NCBI RefSeq assembly: GCF_000153725.1
Contig: NZ_DS022276.1
Location: forward strand, 3,836,126-3,900,125
DNA length: 64,000 nt
Direction of reading: 5' to 3'
From: Salipiger bermudensis HTCC2601
GTDB taxonomy: Bacteria; Pseudomonadota; Alphaproteobacteria; Rhodobacterales; Rhodobacteraceae
Made by a program: the position numbers and the translations under genes. Each line of letters begins with the position of its first letter. The first letter of the stretch is position 1. Shown here one piece after another: positions 9,001 through 19,424 of this stretch. The notes beneath the pieces were generated by a model. The model had not been told where the DNA came from, searched no databases, and saw only the letters and a program-made list of their open reading frames with translations.

Positions 9001-10374
9001 TTACATCAGTTTGCGGCGGCGTGTCACGCGAATATCGAGGTCGGTGATCTTCTTTCTCAGCGTATTTCTGTTGATTCCCAAAAGATCGGCACATTTCGCC
9101 TGATTGCCGCCGGTCGCCTCTAGCGCGATCTCGATCAGGGGCGCCTCGACCTCCTTGAGGATGCGCGCGTAAAGCCCCGGAGGCGGCAGCATGTTGCCGT
9201 GCAGGTCGAAATAGCGGCGCAAGTGGCGGGCCACCGATGTGCCGAGCTTCTCGGCATCTCCGCCGCGCAGGATCGGGCCGGTGTCGGGCTGGTTGCCCAG
9301 CACCGCCTCGACCTCGGGGCGGCTGATCTCTTCGGCGCGGCTGGTCAGGCTCAGGCGGCGCACGGAGTTCTCGAGCTGGCGCACGTTGCCCGGCCAGCTA
9401 TAGGCGCGGAAGAGCTCGGCCGCATCCGCCGAGAGCCAGCGCTTGGGCGCGCCCTCACGCTCGGCTCGGGCGAGGAAGTGGTCGGTGAGCAGCGCGATGT
9501 CCTCGACCCGCTCGCGCAGGCTCGGCACGTTGATGGTCGCGCCCGAGAGGCGATAGTAGAGATCCTGACGCACATGACCCTCTTCCATCGCCTGCGCCAG
9601 ATCGCCCTGCGAGGTCGCCATGAAGCGCGGCACGTGTTCGCCGGGGATATCCATCATCCGCACGACGCGGGCCTGGATCTCGTCGGGGATGTCGGTGATC
9701 TCGTCGATCAGCAGAGTCCCGCCCTTGACCCGCGCGAGCACCCGCGCCGGCCCCTCGAGATCCGACAGGTCGGCCCCGGTGACGGTGACGAAGGGCAGCG
9801 TGCGGCGGTCGGAGAAATCGTGGATCGCCCGCGCGATCAGGCTCTTGCCGGTGCCGCTCTCGCCCGAGATCAGGACGGGCAGATCGGTGTTCATCACCCG
9901 CGCCACGAGGCGGTAGAGCGCCTGCATCGCCGGGGTCTTGCCGACCAGCGGCAGCTCGTCCGGGCCGTCGGCACCGATCGTCGCCACCTCTTCGCGCTTC
10001 GGCGTGCGGTTGCGATTGTCGAGCGCCTTGGCGGTGCGCTTCATCAGGTCCGGCAGGTCGAAAGGCTTGGGCAGGTAATCATAGGCCTCGGCCTCGGCGG
10101 CCTGGATCGCGGTCATGATGGTGTTCTGCGCCGAGATCACGATCACCGGCAGCTCGGGCCGGTCCTGATGGATCTTCGGCAGCATCTCGAGCCCGTTGCC
10201 ATCGGGCATGACCACGTCCGAGATCACCACGTCGCCCTTCCCTTCGCCGACCCAGCGCATCAGCGTGGTCAGCGACGAGGTCGCGTGCACCTTGCAACCG
10301 GCCCGGGTCAGGGCCTGGGTCAGGACCGTGCGGATGGTGCGGTCGTCATCTGCGACAAGAACGGTGCCGTCCAT
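9001..10374 (-). CDS. ntrC: Nitrogen regulation response regulator NtrC (NifR1 type)
   Basis: DNA-binding response regulator of nitrogen control, 457 residues. The receiver domain carries D9-D11 and phospho-acceptor D53. The AAA+ domain has a P-loop, GESGTGKS, and a Walker B-like GGTLLIDE, and the C-terminus has a Fis-type HTH ([20 protein letters not shown]). The GAFTGA loop is absent: the sequence passes from [13 protein letters not shown] directly to the Walker B region. Rhodobacter capsulatus NtrC is known to lack this loop and to activate sigma-70 promoters; the same is inferred here. The start codon overlaps the ntrB stop by one base (TAATG). Confidence 0.96.
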   Translation of the reverse strand: MDGTVLVADDDRTIRTVLTQALTRAGCKVHATSSLTTLMRWVGEGKGDVVISDVVMPDGNGLEMLPKIHQDRPELPVIVISAQNTIMTAIQAAEAEAYDYLPKPFDLPDLMKRTAKALDNRNRTPKREEVATIGADGPDELPLVGKTPAMQALYRLVARVMNTDLPVLISGESGTGKSLIARAIHDFSDRRTLPFVTVTGADLSDLEGPARVLARVKGGTLLIDEITDIPDEIQARVVRMMDIPGEHVPRFMATSQGDLAQAMEEGHVRQDLYYRLSGATINVPSLRERVEDIALLTDHFLARAEREGAPKRWLSADAAELFRAYSWPGNVRQLENSVRRLSLTSRAEEISRPEVEAVLGNQPDTGPILRGGDAEKLGTSVARHLRRYFDLHGNMLPPPGLYARILKEVEAPLIEIALEATGGNQAKCADLLGINRNTLRKKITDLDIRVTRRRKLM

Positions 10375-11455
10375 TAGCTCTTCTCCTCAGTCTCGCGCGG
10401 GGCGCGCGGAAGCGAAATGCGAAAGACCGTGCGGCCGGGGACGGAGTCCACCGAGATCCAGCCGTCATGGTCGGATATGATCTTGGACACCAGCGCGAGG
10501 CCGAGGCCGGTGCCGTTCTCCTTGCCCGAGACGAACGGGTCGAACACGTCGCCCTTGATGTCGTCCGGCAGGCCGGGGCCGTCGTCGATCACCTCGATCT
10601 GCAGCGGCAGCTTCTGGGTCGAGCCATCGGCCCGGCGCATGCGGAAGGAATGCTCGTAGAAGGTGCGCAGGCGGATCGTGCCGCCGGCCTTCTGGTCCGC
10701 CGCCTCGGCCGAGTTCTTCAGCAGGTTCAGAACCACCTGCAGAAGCTGGTCTGGATCGCCGTAGGCGAGCGGCAGCGAGGGGTCGTATTCCTCGATGAAT
10801 TTCATGTGCGCCCCGGCACCGAGCTGGGTCGAGCGCCGCGCCCGGTCGAGCACGTCGTGGATGTTCACGGGCTTCTTCTCGGGGGCCGAAAGGTTGCCGA
10901 ACTGCTCGACCTGTTCGAGCAGCTTCACGATGCGGCGCGTCTCGGCAACGATGAGGTCGGTGAGCTCGAGGTCGTCCTTGCTGAGGCTCATGCTCAGGAG
11001 CTGCGCCGCGCCGGCGATGCCGGCGAGCGGGTTCTTGATCTCGTGCGCCAGCATCTCGGCCATGCCGATGGCCGATTTGGCCGCCGATTTCACCGAATGG
11101 CTCTGGGTCATCCGCCCGGCAAGCTCGCGCGGGGAGATCAGCATGATGAACCAGCCGGGATGGCTCTGGACCGGCGCGATCTGCAGGTTGCAGACCAGCG
11201 GCGGGCGCGCCCCGGTGCCCACGTCGACATCGTTGACGAAGAGCGGCGTGCCATTCTCGCGCGCCCGGGCAAGGCTTTCCTCGAGCGGCGCGTCGACCGC
11301 AAGCCGATCCCAGATCGGCTGCCCGATCAGCCACTTGGCCGAGTTGTTCATGAAGCCTTCGGCGGCCGGATTCATGTCGGCGATGCGCTCCTCGGCGTCC
11401 AGAAGGATCGCCGGGATCGGCAGGGAGGACCAGAGCTGGCCTTGGATCTCGGTGT

Positions 11456-11459
<4 letters not shown>
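10374..11459 (-). CDS. ntrB: Nitrogen regulation sensor histidine kinase NtrB
   Basis: Cytosolic histidine kinase that phosphorylates NtrC under nitrogen limitation and is controlled by PII protein. It has 361 residues and no membrane helix. An N-terminal PAS domain covers about 8-115. The H-box is [11 protein letters not shown] with H139, followed by the N-box (NLLKNSAEA), G1 (DDGPGLP) and G2 (GTGLGLALV). It overlaps dusB by 4 bases at its start and ntrC by 1 base at its end, giving the dusB-ntrB-ntrC operon known as nifR3-ntrB-ntrC. Confidence 0.96.
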
Positions 11460-12439
<980 letters not shown>

Positions 12440-12616
12440 GCGCCTATTCCTTGTGCAGATGCTTGTGAGGTAACCTGTGATGTCGCGACATTCAATTGCC
12501 CAAAGGGTTTATCGCCCCATCTCATCGCAGCTTGCCTAATTTTTGATCGCCCCTTCTGGTCGCATTGCGCAGCGCCGGGGCAGCGCCTAGAGAAGGCGGC
12601 GGGAAGGACGCCTGAT

Positions 12617-13753
12617 ATGACCACCGCCGCCATCATCGTCGCCGCCGGGCGCGGCACCCGCGCCGGGGGCGCGCTGCCCAAGCAATGGCGCGAGATCGCC
12701 GGTGCGCCGGTGGCGCTCTGGACCCTGCGCGCCTTCGCCCACCTGCCCCGCCTCGTGCTGGTGATTCACCCCGATGACCGGCCCCGCGCCGAGGCGCTTT
12801 GCGAGGGTTTTCCCGTCACGCTTGTGCATGGCGCCGCGGACCGAGCCGGCTCGGTCCGTGCCGGGCTGGAGGCGCTTGCCGGTGATCCACCAGAGCGGGT
12901 GCTGATCCACGACGTGGCACGGCCCTGCGCCTCCCGGAAATTGATAGAGGCGGTGATTGCCGCGCTCGCCACCACGCCGGGTGCGGCACCGGCGCTTGCG
13001 GTGACCGACGCGCTCTGGACCGGCGACGGGATCCGCGTCACCGGGACCCGCGACCGGAACGGGCTCTACCGCGCCCAGACGCCTCAGGGCTTCCGCTATG
13101 ACGCCATCGTGCAGGCCCACGCGGCGCATCCCGGCGGCGCCGCCGACGATGTCGAGGTGGCACGCGCCGCCGGTCTGGACGTCGCCATCGTTCCGGGCGA
13201 GGAACGCAATCTCAAGATCACCGGCCCGGACGATTTTGCCCGCGCCGAGGCACTGCTGAAGGAGACCGAGAGAATGGATATCCGACTGGGCAACGGCTAT
13301 GACGTGCACCGCTTCGGCGAGGGCGACCACGTGGTGCTCTGCGGCATCAAGGTGCCGCACGGGCGCAGCCTGCAGGGCCATTCCGACGCCGATGTCGGCA
13401 TGCACGCGGTCACCGACGCGCTCTACGGTGCCATGGCCGAGGGCGATATCGGTCGTCACTTCCCGCCGAGCGATCCGCAGTGGAAAGGCGCCGCGAGCGA
13501 GATCTTCCTGCGCCACGCGGTCGATCTGGCCGGCTTCAAGGGATTCACCATCTCCAATATCGACCTCACACTGATTTGCGAGCGCCCCAAGATCGGCCCC
13601 CACGCCCCCGCCATGATCGCCGAGATGTGCCGCATCATGGGCATGGAGGCCGACCGGGTCTCGATCAAGGCCACCACCTCGGAACGGCTGGGCTTCACCG
13701 GTCGCGAAGAGGGCATCGCCGCCATTGCAACTGCCACGCTGGTGAAATCATGA
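12617..13753 (+). CDS. ispDF: Bifunctional IspD/IspF isoprenoid synthesis enzyme
   Basis: Fusion of 2-C-methyl-D-erythritol 4-phosphate cytidylyltransferase (IspD) and 2-C-methyl-D-erythritol 2,4-cyclodiphosphate synthase (IspF) of the MEP pathway, 378 residues. The IspD half (about 1-218) has [19 protein letters not shown] and RAQTPQGF. The IspF half begins near residue 220 ([14 protein letters not shown]) and has [15 protein letters not shown] and [12 protein letters not shown]. The ATG at 12617 matches the usual IspD N-terminus; the frame is open far upstream, but that part reads through dusB on the other strand and is not coding. The stop overlaps the start of pgpA. Confidence 0.96.
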   Translation: MTTAAIIVAAGRGTRAGGALPKQWREIAGAPVALWTLRAFAHLPRLVLVIHPDDRPRAEALCEGFPVTLVHGAADRAGSVRAGLEALAGDPPERVLIHDVARPCASRKLIEAVIAALATTPGAAPALAVTDALWTGDGIRVTGTRDRNGLYRAQTPQGFRYDAIVQAHAAHPGGAADDVEVARAAGLDVAIVPGEERNLKITGPDDFARAEALLKETERMDIRLGNGYDVHRFGEGDHVVLCGIKVPHGRSLQGHSDADVGMHAVTDALYGAMAEGDIGRHFPPSDPQWKGAASEIFLRHAVDLAGFKGFTISNIDLTLICERPKIGPHAPAMIAEMCRIMGMEADRVSIKATTSERLGFTGREEGIAAIATATLVKS

Positions 13754-14235
13754 AAGCCATTGCCTCCTTCTTCTACGTCGGCTTCCTGAAGCCCGCCCCC
13801 GGCACCTGGGGCTCGCTCGCCGCCCTGCCCGTGGCCTACGCGCTGTTGCTCGCCGGCGGCTTCTGGCTGCTCGCCGCCGCCACCGTCGCAGCCTTCGTTC
13901 TGGGCCTCGTCGCGACCGAACGGATGACCAGCAACGCCACCGACCACGATCCCTCCTGGATCGTCATCGACGAGGTGGTCGGCCAGTGGATCGCGCTGTT
14001 CCCGGTGGGCTACGGCGCGATGATGATGTCGGTCGACATCTGGCGGCTCTGGCCGGGCTGGGTCTCGGCCTTCGTGTTCTTCCGCCTGTTCGACATCTGG
14101 AAGCCGTGGCTGGTCGGCAAGGCCGACCGTCGGGGCGACGCGATGGGCGTCATGCTCGATGACGTGATCGCCGGCGTATTTTCTGCTATCGTCAGCATCG
14201 CGCTTGCCGCGCTTGCCCATGGAGTGCTGATGTGA
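13750..14235 (+). CDS. pgpA: Phosphatidylglycerophosphatase A
   Basis: Inner-membrane phosphatase that converts phosphatidylglycerophosphate to phosphatidylglycerol, 161 residues. Family motifs: [14 protein letters not shown] at about 15-28, the acidic [18 protein letters not shown], and [11 protein letters not shown], with several hydrophobic helices. It starts inside the ispDF stop (ATGA overlap) and its own stop overlaps the GTG start of pncC, so the three genes are translationally coupled. Confidence 0.94.
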   Translation: MKAIASFFYVGFLKPAPGTWGSLAALPVAYALLLAGGFWLLAAATVAAFVLGLVATERMTSNATDHDPSWIVIDEVVGQWIALFPVGYGAMMMSVDIWRLWPGWVSAFVFFRLFDIWKPWLVGKADRRGDAMGVMLDDVIAGVFSAIVSIALAALAHGVLM

Positions 14236-14711
14236 CCGAAGTTCTTGCCCGAGACATCCTGATGCTGGCCCGCGAACGCGGCGCCACGATCACCACCGCC
14301 GAAAGCTGCACCGGCGGCAAGGTCTCGGCGGCGATCACCGACGTGGCAGGCTCTTCCGACATCTTCCACCGCGGCTTCGTCACGTACTCCAACGCCGCCA
14401 AGCAGGATCTGCTTGGCGTGCGGGGCGAGACGCTCTCGCTGCATGGCGCGGTATCCGAGCAAGTCGTGCGCGAGATGGCCGAGGGCGCCCGCGTGGCCGC
14501 CGAGGCGGATTTCGCCGTGGCGATCTCGGGCGTTGCGGGCCCCGGCGGATCGGAGCTCAAACCCGAGGGCATGGTCTGCTTCGCTCTGGCCAGCGCCACC
14601 GACACGATCAGCGAAACAGTCGAGTTCGGCGCACTCGGGCGCGGAAATGTGCGCGAGGCGGCCACCCATCACGCGCTCGAGCTGCTGCAGGACGCGCTGA
14701 GCGAGGACTGA
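14232..14711 (+). CDS. pncC: Nicotinamide-nucleotide amidase (CinA C-terminal domain protein)
   Basis: Deamidates nicotinamide mononucleotide to nicotinate mononucleotide in pyridine-nucleotide recycling. The 159 residues correspond to the CinA C-terminal domain only, without the N-terminal MoaB-like CinA domain. Signatures: TTAESCTGGKVSAAITDVAGSS, YSNAAKQDLLGV, SGVAGPGGSELKPEG. It uses a GTG start at 14232 overlapping the pgpA stop (GTGA). It ends 6 bases from the converging RatA-like gene. Confidence 0.93.
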   Translation: MTEVLARDILMLARERGATITTAESCTGGKVSAAITDVAGSSDIFHRGFVTYSNAAKQDLLGVRGETLSLHGAVSEQVVREMAEGARVAAEADFAVAISGVAGPGGSELKPEGMVCFALASATDTISETVEFGALGRGNVREAATHHALELLQDALSED

Positions 14712-14717
14712 CCCGCC

Positions 14718-15173
14718 TCAGCCCTGCGGGCCGTAAAGCTCTGCCGCGCGGCGCTCGAAGGCGCGCACGATGCGCTGCATCGCCTCGTAAAAGAACATCC
14801 CCGCGGCCCCCTGCAGGATGCGGTTCTTGAACTCGAAATCGACGAAGAAGTGCACATCGACGCCGCCCTCCGGCTTGTCCTCGAAATGCCACTTGGAAAT
14901 CATGTGCTTGAACGGGCCGTCGAGGTATTCCGTGTCGATCTTCTTGGGCTCGGGATACAGCGTCACGCGGCTGCCGAAGCGCTCGCGGAAGACCTTGAAC
15001 GAGATCACGAGGTCCGCAAGCATCACGGTGTGATCCCCCTTGTCCTCGGTCGAACGGATGCGCGCCGCGGCGGTCCACGGCAGGAACTCGGGATAGCTAC
15101 CGACATCGGCCACCAGATCATACATCTGTTGGGCGCTGTAAGGCAGGTGCTTGGTCTCGGAGTGGGTCGGCAT
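14718..15173 (-). CDS. RatA / COQ10-like START-domain protein
   Basis: Polyketide cyclase/START-fold protein of the RatA-COQ10 family, 151 residues. The N-terminus [25 protein letters not shown] is the family hallmark, followed by alternating strands ([41 protein letters not shown]) and a long C-terminal helix. Members bind ubiquinone (COQ10) or affect the ribosome (RatA); which role applies here cannot be told from sequence. It is transcribed divergently from hpt. Confidence 0.85.
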   Translation of the reverse strand: MPTHSETKHLPYSAQQMYDLVADVGSYPEFLPWTAAARIRSTEDKGDHTVMLADLVISFKVFRERFGSRVTLYPEPKKIDTEYLDGPFKHMISKWHFEDKPEGGVDVHFFVDFEFKNRILQGAAGMFFYEAMQRIVRAFERRAAELYGPQG

Positions 15174-15201
15174 GACGGTCTTTCTAGCGCCCCTTTATCG
15201 C

Positions 15202-15230
15202 GTGACAATGGTCGGGGGTTTCTTCATATG
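15202..15230 (+). promoter_or_regulatory. Possible sigma-70-type promoter for hpt
   Basis: GTGACA at 15202-15207 and CATATG at 15225-15230 are separated by 17 bases, ending 28 bases before the hpt start. This matches a housekeeping promoter reasonably (four and four of six consensus bases). It lies in the short gap between the divergent RatA-like gene and hpt. Confidence 0.4.
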
Positions 15231-15258
15231 CTGTGGCCGTCTTTGCAAGGGGAATGCC

Positions 15259-15801
15259 ATGACAGAGCGGCCATATGTCGTAGACGAGATGATCTCGGCC
15301 AAGACCATCGCCGCGCGCATCGAAGACCTCGCGCGCGAGATCGGGCGCGAATATGCCGACACCGAGAAGCTGGTGGTGGTGGGCCTTCTGCGCGGCAGCT
15401 TCGTGTTCATCGCCGATCTGGTGCGCGAGCTCGACCTGCCGGTCGAAGTCGATTTCCTCGAGGCCTCCTCCTATGGCGACGCCATGCAGTCGAGCCGCGA
15501 GGTGCGCATCCTCAAGGATCTGCGCTCACCGATCGAGGGACGCGACGTGCTGGTGGTCGAGGACATCGTGGATACCGGCTTCACCCTGCACCACGTTCTG
15601 AAGCTGCTGAGTTCGCGCGAGCCGCGCAAGCTGCGCACCATCGCTCTGCTCGACAAGCCCGCGCGACGCGAGGTCGCGCTCAAGGCGGACTGGACGGGAT
15701 TCGAGATTCCCGACGAGTTTGTCGTGGGTTACGGCATCGACTTCGCGCAGAGGAACAGGAACCTGCCGTTCATCGGCAAGGTGCGTTTCCCGGAGGCGTA
15801 G
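15259..15801 (+). CDS. hpt: Hypoxanthine phosphoribosyltransferase
   Basis: Purine salvage enzyme joining hypoxanthine (or guanine) to PRPP, 180 residues. The PRPP-binding loop [14 protein letters not shown] and the flexible-loop neighbourhood [12 protein letters not shown] are visible, with [19 protein letters not shown] near the end. The ATG at 15259 is preceded by a clear AAGGGGA ribosome-binding site; in-frame codons further upstream overlap the divergent gene region and are rejected. A small membrane protein gene follows 1 base downstream. Confidence 0.95.
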   Translation: MTERPYVVDEMISAKTIAARIEDLAREIGREYADTEKLVVVGLLRGSFVFIADLVRELDLPVEVDFLEASSYGDAMQSSREVRILKDLRSPIEGRDVLVVEDIVDTGFTLHHVLKLLSSREPRKLRTIALLDKPARREVALKADWTGFEIPDEFVVGYGIDFAQRNRNLPFIGKVRFPEA

Positions 15802-15802
15802 G

Positions 15803-15988
15803 ATGAACCCTCACTGGCTGCTGCGGATGGCGCGATGGGTCCGGAACCCGCCATCGTCGGACCGCGTCAGGCTGGTTCTGGCGGTGGTGGCCCTGTGCCT
15901 CGCGCTCTACGCGGTCGAGCGCTGGATCGGCTGGCCCGACGCGCTGACCGCAGAGCGCCTGCGCGCGCCGATGCGGGTGAGCCCCTGA
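15803..15988 (+). CDS. Small conserved single-pass membrane protein
   Basis: 61-residue protein starting 1 base after the hpt stop, so probably cotranscribed. A basic N-terminus (MNPHWLLRMARWVRNPPSS) precedes one hydrophobic helix (VRLVLAVVALCLALYAVERWIG, about 22-43) and a short tail. I recall similar small proteins next to cytochrome or hpt genes in Rhodobacteraceae, but no function is known to me. Codon use is GC-rich at third positions like its neighbours, which supports it as real. Confidence 0.7.
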   Translation: MNPHWLLRMARWVRNPPSSDRVRLVLAVVALCLALYAVERWIGWPDALTAERLRAPMRVSP

Positions 15989-16283
15989 GCCAAGGCCGAT
16001 CACGGTTTGGCGAGCGACATGTCAGGCACGGTCAGGACGGGGTTCCTGACGGCTCATAGACGACATGAATAACCGCACTTAGCAATCTGATTTAAAATGT
16101 AATTCCAGAACGGACATGCCGATCACGAGTTTGTCCTCGCGCAGAGTATCGCGATCGATTCGCAAACTCTCCGGTTGTCACAGCACTGTCGAGCGACAAG
16201 GCTAGGTTTGCCAAGGCCGGGTTGCCGGTCTAGTTCTCATGGCACCCATAGGTAGAAATTACATCACCCACAGGGAGTTTTCG
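15989..16283. other. 295-base intergenic region, comparatively AT-rich
   Basis: No convincing gene or RNA was found here. The stretch 16060-16110 (around gatttaaaatgtaattcc) is the most AT-rich part of the neighbourhood and may hold the promoter of the cytochrome genes. A GGGAG ribosome-binding site precedes the ATG at 16284. I saw no clear FNR or NNR dyad. Confidence 0.5.
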
Positions 16284-16742
16284 ATGACCCGCCTTCTGAC
16301 CGCCGTCACCGCCCTATCGCTTGGCCTTTCGGGCGCCGCGATCGCACAGGATTACTCCGGCCAGCTGAAAGCCCGCCAGGGCCAGTTCCGCATCCTCGCG
16401 ATCAACCTCGGCACATTGGGCGACATGGCCCAGGGCAAGACCGAGTACGATGCCGAGGCGGCGCAGGCAGCCGCCGACTCGCTGGTCGCTGTCTCGATGA
16501 TCCACCAGGGGCCGCTGTGGCCCGAGGGCTCGTCCGAGATGGACATGGATGGCACCCGCGCCAAGGCCGAGATCTGGGACGACTGGGAAGATTTCGGCTC
16601 CAAATGGTCGGCGCTCGGCGAGGCCGCCACCGCCATGCAGACGGCGGCCGCCGGCGGCGCCGAGGCGATCGGGCCTGCGATGGGCGCTCTTGGCGGCGCC
16701 TGCAAGGCCTGCCACGACAGCTACCGCGCGCCGCGGAACTGA
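16284..16742 (+). CDS. Cytochrome c' (class II c-type cytochrome)
   Basis: Periplasmic four-helix-bundle cytochrome, 152 residues. The signal peptide ends at AIAQ (cleavage after about residue 21). One heme-binding motif, CKACH, lies at 140-144 close to the C-terminus, followed by DSYR, as expected for class II cytochromes with NO or CO binding. The conserved RQGQFRILAINLGTLGDMAQG helix is near the mature N-terminus. The next gene, 3 bases downstream, is a diheme cytochrome, so both are probably made together. Confidence 0.93.
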   Translation: MTRLLTAVTALSLGLSGAAIAQDYSGQLKARQGQFRILAINLGTLGDMAQGKTEYDAEAAQAAADSLVAVSMIHQGPLWPEGSSEMDMDGTRAKAEIWDDWEDFGSKWSALGEAATAMQTAAAGGAEAIGPAMGALGGACKACHDSYRAPRN

Positions 16743-16745
16743 TCC

Positions 16746-17645
16746 ATGCGCAAGGCGATCGGGATCGTGGTCCTGGCGGCGATCGCCGCCGCCGGGGCCG
16801 GATGGGTGCTGACCGCGCCAAAGCGGCTGCCCGAGGCGCGCTTCACCGGCATGACCGGAGACCCCGCAGCGGGCGAGCGGGTCTTCACCGCCGCCGGCTG
16901 CGCCTCCTGTCACCATGCGCCCGACGCGTCGGGCGAGGACAAGCTGGTGCTGTCCGGCGGACAGCGCTTCGCCTCCGACTACGGCACCTTCGTGGCCCCC
17001 AACATCTCGCCAGATCCCGAGAACGGCATCGGCGACTGGGGCCTTGCGGACTTTGCCAACGCCGTGATGCGCGGCGTCTCGCCCTCGGGCCAGCATCTCT
17101 ACCCGGCCTTCCCCTACACCGCCTACGCCCACATGCGCGACAAGGATGTGGTGGATCTCTGGGCCTACCTGCTGACACTGCCTGCCTCCGAAACGCCGAG
17201 CCCGCCCCACGAGGTCGGCTTCCCCTTCAACATCCGCCGCGGCGTGGGCGCGTGGAAGCTGCTCTACATGAGCGACGACTGGGTGATGAGCGATGTGCCC
17301 GACGCGCAGCTAGAGCGCGGCCGCTATCTCGTCGAGGCGCTGGCCCATTGCGGCGAGTGCCACACGCCCCGCGACGGGCTCGGCGGGCTCGACACCTCCG
17401 CCTGGCTCACCGGCGCGCCGAACCCCAATGGCAGGGGCTCGATCCCGGGCCTGACGCCAGACCGGCTCGACTGGGACGCGGGCTCCATCGCCTATTACCT
17501 CGAAAGCGGCTTCACCCCGGACTACGACAGTGCCGGCGGCCACATGGTGGCGGTGGTGGAGAACTTTGCGAAGCTGGACCCGGCCGACCGCGAGGCCGTC
17601 GCGGCCTATCTCAAGGCCCTGCCGGCCGGCGGGGCGATGGACTGA
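16746..17645 (+). CDS. Diheme c-type cytochrome, membrane-anchored
   Basis: 299 residues with an N-terminal hydrophobic helix (about 4-23) serving as anchor or signal. Two cytochrome c domains follow: CASCH at 52-56 and CGECH at 202-206, with likely methionine ligands downstream. This layout is like diheme cytochromes that accept electrons from periplasmic dehydrogenases. It is preceded by the cytochrome c' gene with a 3-base gap, suggesting an electron-transfer pair. The electron donor is not encoded nearby, so the specific partner is unknown. Confidence 0.9.
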   Translation: MRKAIGIVVLAAIAAAGAGWVLTAPKRLPEARFTGMTGDPAAGERVFTAAGCASCHHAPDASGEDKLVLSGGQRFASDYGTFVAPNISPDPENGIGDWGLADFANAVMRGVSPSGQHLYPAFPYTAYAHMRDKDVVDLWAYLLTLPASETPSPPHEVGFPFNIRRGVGAWKLLYMSDDWVMSDVPDAQLERGRYLVEALAHCGECHTPRDGLGGLDTSAWLTGAPNPNGRGSIPGLTPDRLDWDAGSIAYYLESGFTPDYDSAGGHMVAVVENFAKLDPADREAVAAYLKALPAGGAMD

Positions 17646-17688
17646 GCGCGGCACACCAGCCCTGAAACCACCTCCCGGCCGCACGCAC

Positions 17689-17814
17689 CGGCCTGCCTCC
17701 GGCGGGAGTATTTTTGACGAAGAGAAGCCAGGGGCGCAGCGCTCCTGGCTTCTTTGGTTCAAAAATACCTCGGGGGTGAATTGGCGCACAGCGCCAAGAG
17801 GGGGCAGCGCCCCC
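17689..17814 (-). repeat. Dispersed 3'-end hairpin element, long form, copy 1
   Basis: 126 bases that are the reverse complement of 31645-31770 with a single mismatch. Nested palindromes: outer GTATTTTTGA / TCAAAAATAC, inner GAAGCCAGG / CCTGGCTTC, then hairpins TTGGCGC-ACA-GCGCCAA and AGGGGGC-AGC-GCCCCCT. It fills the gap between the converging diheme cytochrome and der genes, so it can form hairpins for terminating both. The CTTCTTTGG...ATAC box relates it to the short copies at 4530, 28061 and 54656. Confidence 0.85.
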
Positions 17815-17855
17815 TGCACCAACAAAACAGCGCCGCGCAGCGGCACCGCTTGGTG

Positions 17856-19319
17856 TCAGCCTTTCTTCTTGCCGAGGTGTTTCTTCAGGGCGCCGGCGTT
17901 CTTCTCGCGACGGCCCTTGTAGGGGTTCTTGTCGCCCTGCCCGCGCATGTAGAGCCGGATCGGCGTGCCGGGCATGTCGAAGCTCTCGCGCAGGCCGTTC
18001 ACGAGGTAGCGCGTGTAGCTGTCGGGCATGTCCTGCGGGCGCGAGCACATCACCACGAAGCCCGGCGGCCGGGTCTTGGCCTGGGTCATGTAGCGCAGCT
18101 TGATGCGGCGGCCCTGAGGCGCGGGCGGCGGGTGGCTCGACACCATGCCCTCGAGCCAGCGGTTGAGTTGGCCTGTGGAGATGCGACGGTTCCACACCTC
18201 CCACGCCTTCATGATCGCCGCCTGCAGCCGGTCGAGCCCGCGCCCGGTCTTGGCCGAGACGGTGACCAGCGGCGCGCCGCGCAGCTGCGGCAGCAGCCGC
18301 TCGAAGGATTCCTTGAGGTCGCGCAGCTTCTCCTGCTTCTCGTCCTCGATGTCCCACTTGTTCACCGCGATCACCACCGCGCGGCCCTCGCGCTCGGCAA
18401 GATCGGCGATGCGCAGGTCCTGCTGCTCGAAGGGGATCGCCGCGTCGAGCAGCACCACCACGACTTCGGCGAACTTGACCGCGCGAAGGCCGTCGGAGAC
18501 CGACAGCTTCTCGAGCTTCTCCTGCACCCGCGCCTTCTTGCGCATGCCGGCGGTGTCGAAGATCCGCATCGGCACCCCGCCCCACTCGGTGCGCACCGAG
18601 ATGGCGTCGCGGGTGATGCCGGCCTCGGGACCGGTCAGGAGACGCTCCTCGCCGATGATCTTGTTGACCAGCGTCGACTTGCCGGCGTTTGGACGGCCCA
18701 CCACGGCGATCTGCAGCGGCTTCGTCGCGGTGATCTCCGGCAGCGACTCGTCGGCCTCCTCCGAGACCTCCTCGTCGACGCTCACATCCGTTTCGGGCGC
18801 CTCCTCGGCGGCGCGCTCGGCAAAGCCGTCGGCCAGCGGCTGCAGCGCGCCGTAGAGGTCGGGCATGCCCTCGCCATGCTCGGCAGAGATCCGCAACGGC
18901 TCGCCCAGACCCAGCGCGTAGGCCTCGAGCACCCCGGCATCCGCCGCCGAGCCCTCGGACTTGTTGGCCCCGAGGATCACGTGCTTGGCGCGCTTGCGCA
19001 GGATCTCGGCGAAGATCTCATCGGTCGGGGTCACGCCGACGCGGGCGTCGATCATGAACAGGCAGACATCGGCCATGTCGACCGCGCGCTCGGTCAGGCG
19101 CCGCATGCGGCCCGGCAGGCTGTCATCGGTGGCATCCTCGAGCCCCGCGGTGTCGATCACCGTGAAGCGCAGGTCACCGAGCTTGCCCTCGCCCTCGCGC
19201 AGGTCGCGGGTCACGCCGGGCTGGTCGTCGACCAGGGCAAGGCGCCGGCCCACCAGCCGGTTGAACAGCGTCGATTTCCCCACATTGGGGCGGCCCACGA
19301 TGGCCAGCGAGAAGGTCAT
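17856..19319 (-). CDS. der: Ribosome-assembly GTPase Der (EngA)
   Basis: Essential GTPase acting in 50S subunit maturation, 487 residues. It has two tandem GTPase domains: P-loops GRPNVGKST near residue 8 and GRPNAGKST near residue 211, each with DTAG and NKSE/NKWD motifs. A C-terminal KH-like domain covers about 385-465, followed by a basic tail. The inter-domain linker is acidic ([21 protein letters not shown]). It lies downstream of bamB, as in the yfgM-bamB-der gene order of many proteobacteria. Confidence 0.97.
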   Translation of the reverse strand: MTFSLAIVGRPNVGKSTLFNRLVGRRLALVDDQPGVTRDLREGEGKLGDLRFTVIDTAGLEDATDDSLPGRMRRLTERAVDMADVCLFMIDARVGVTPTDEIFAEILRKRAKHVILGANKSEGSAADAGVLEAYALGLGEPLRISAEHGEGMPDLYGALQPLADGFAERAAEEAPETDVSVDEEVSEEADESLPEITATKPLQIAVVGRPNAGKSTLVNKIIGEERLLTGPEAGITRDAISVRTEWGGVPMRIFDTAGMRKKARVQEKLEKLSVSDGLRAVKFAEVVVVLLDAAIPFEQQDLRIADLAEREGRAVVIAVNKWDIEDEKQEKLRDLKESFERLLPQLRGAPLVTVSAKTGRGLDRLQAAIMKAWEVWNRRISTGQLNRWLEGMVSSHPPPAPQGRRIKLRYMTQAKTRPPGFVVMCSRPQDMPDSYTRYLVNGLRESFDMPGTPIRLYMRGQGDKNPYKGRREKNAGALKKHLGKKKG

Positions 19320-19424
19320 GTCCTGACTCCCAGATCACAAGCCGCCCCGATAGCGCATTTGCGGGCACGGCGAAAGGGGCGACGGATCGTCCCCGCGCGC
19401 CCCTGTCACGTTCGTCTTGCCAGC

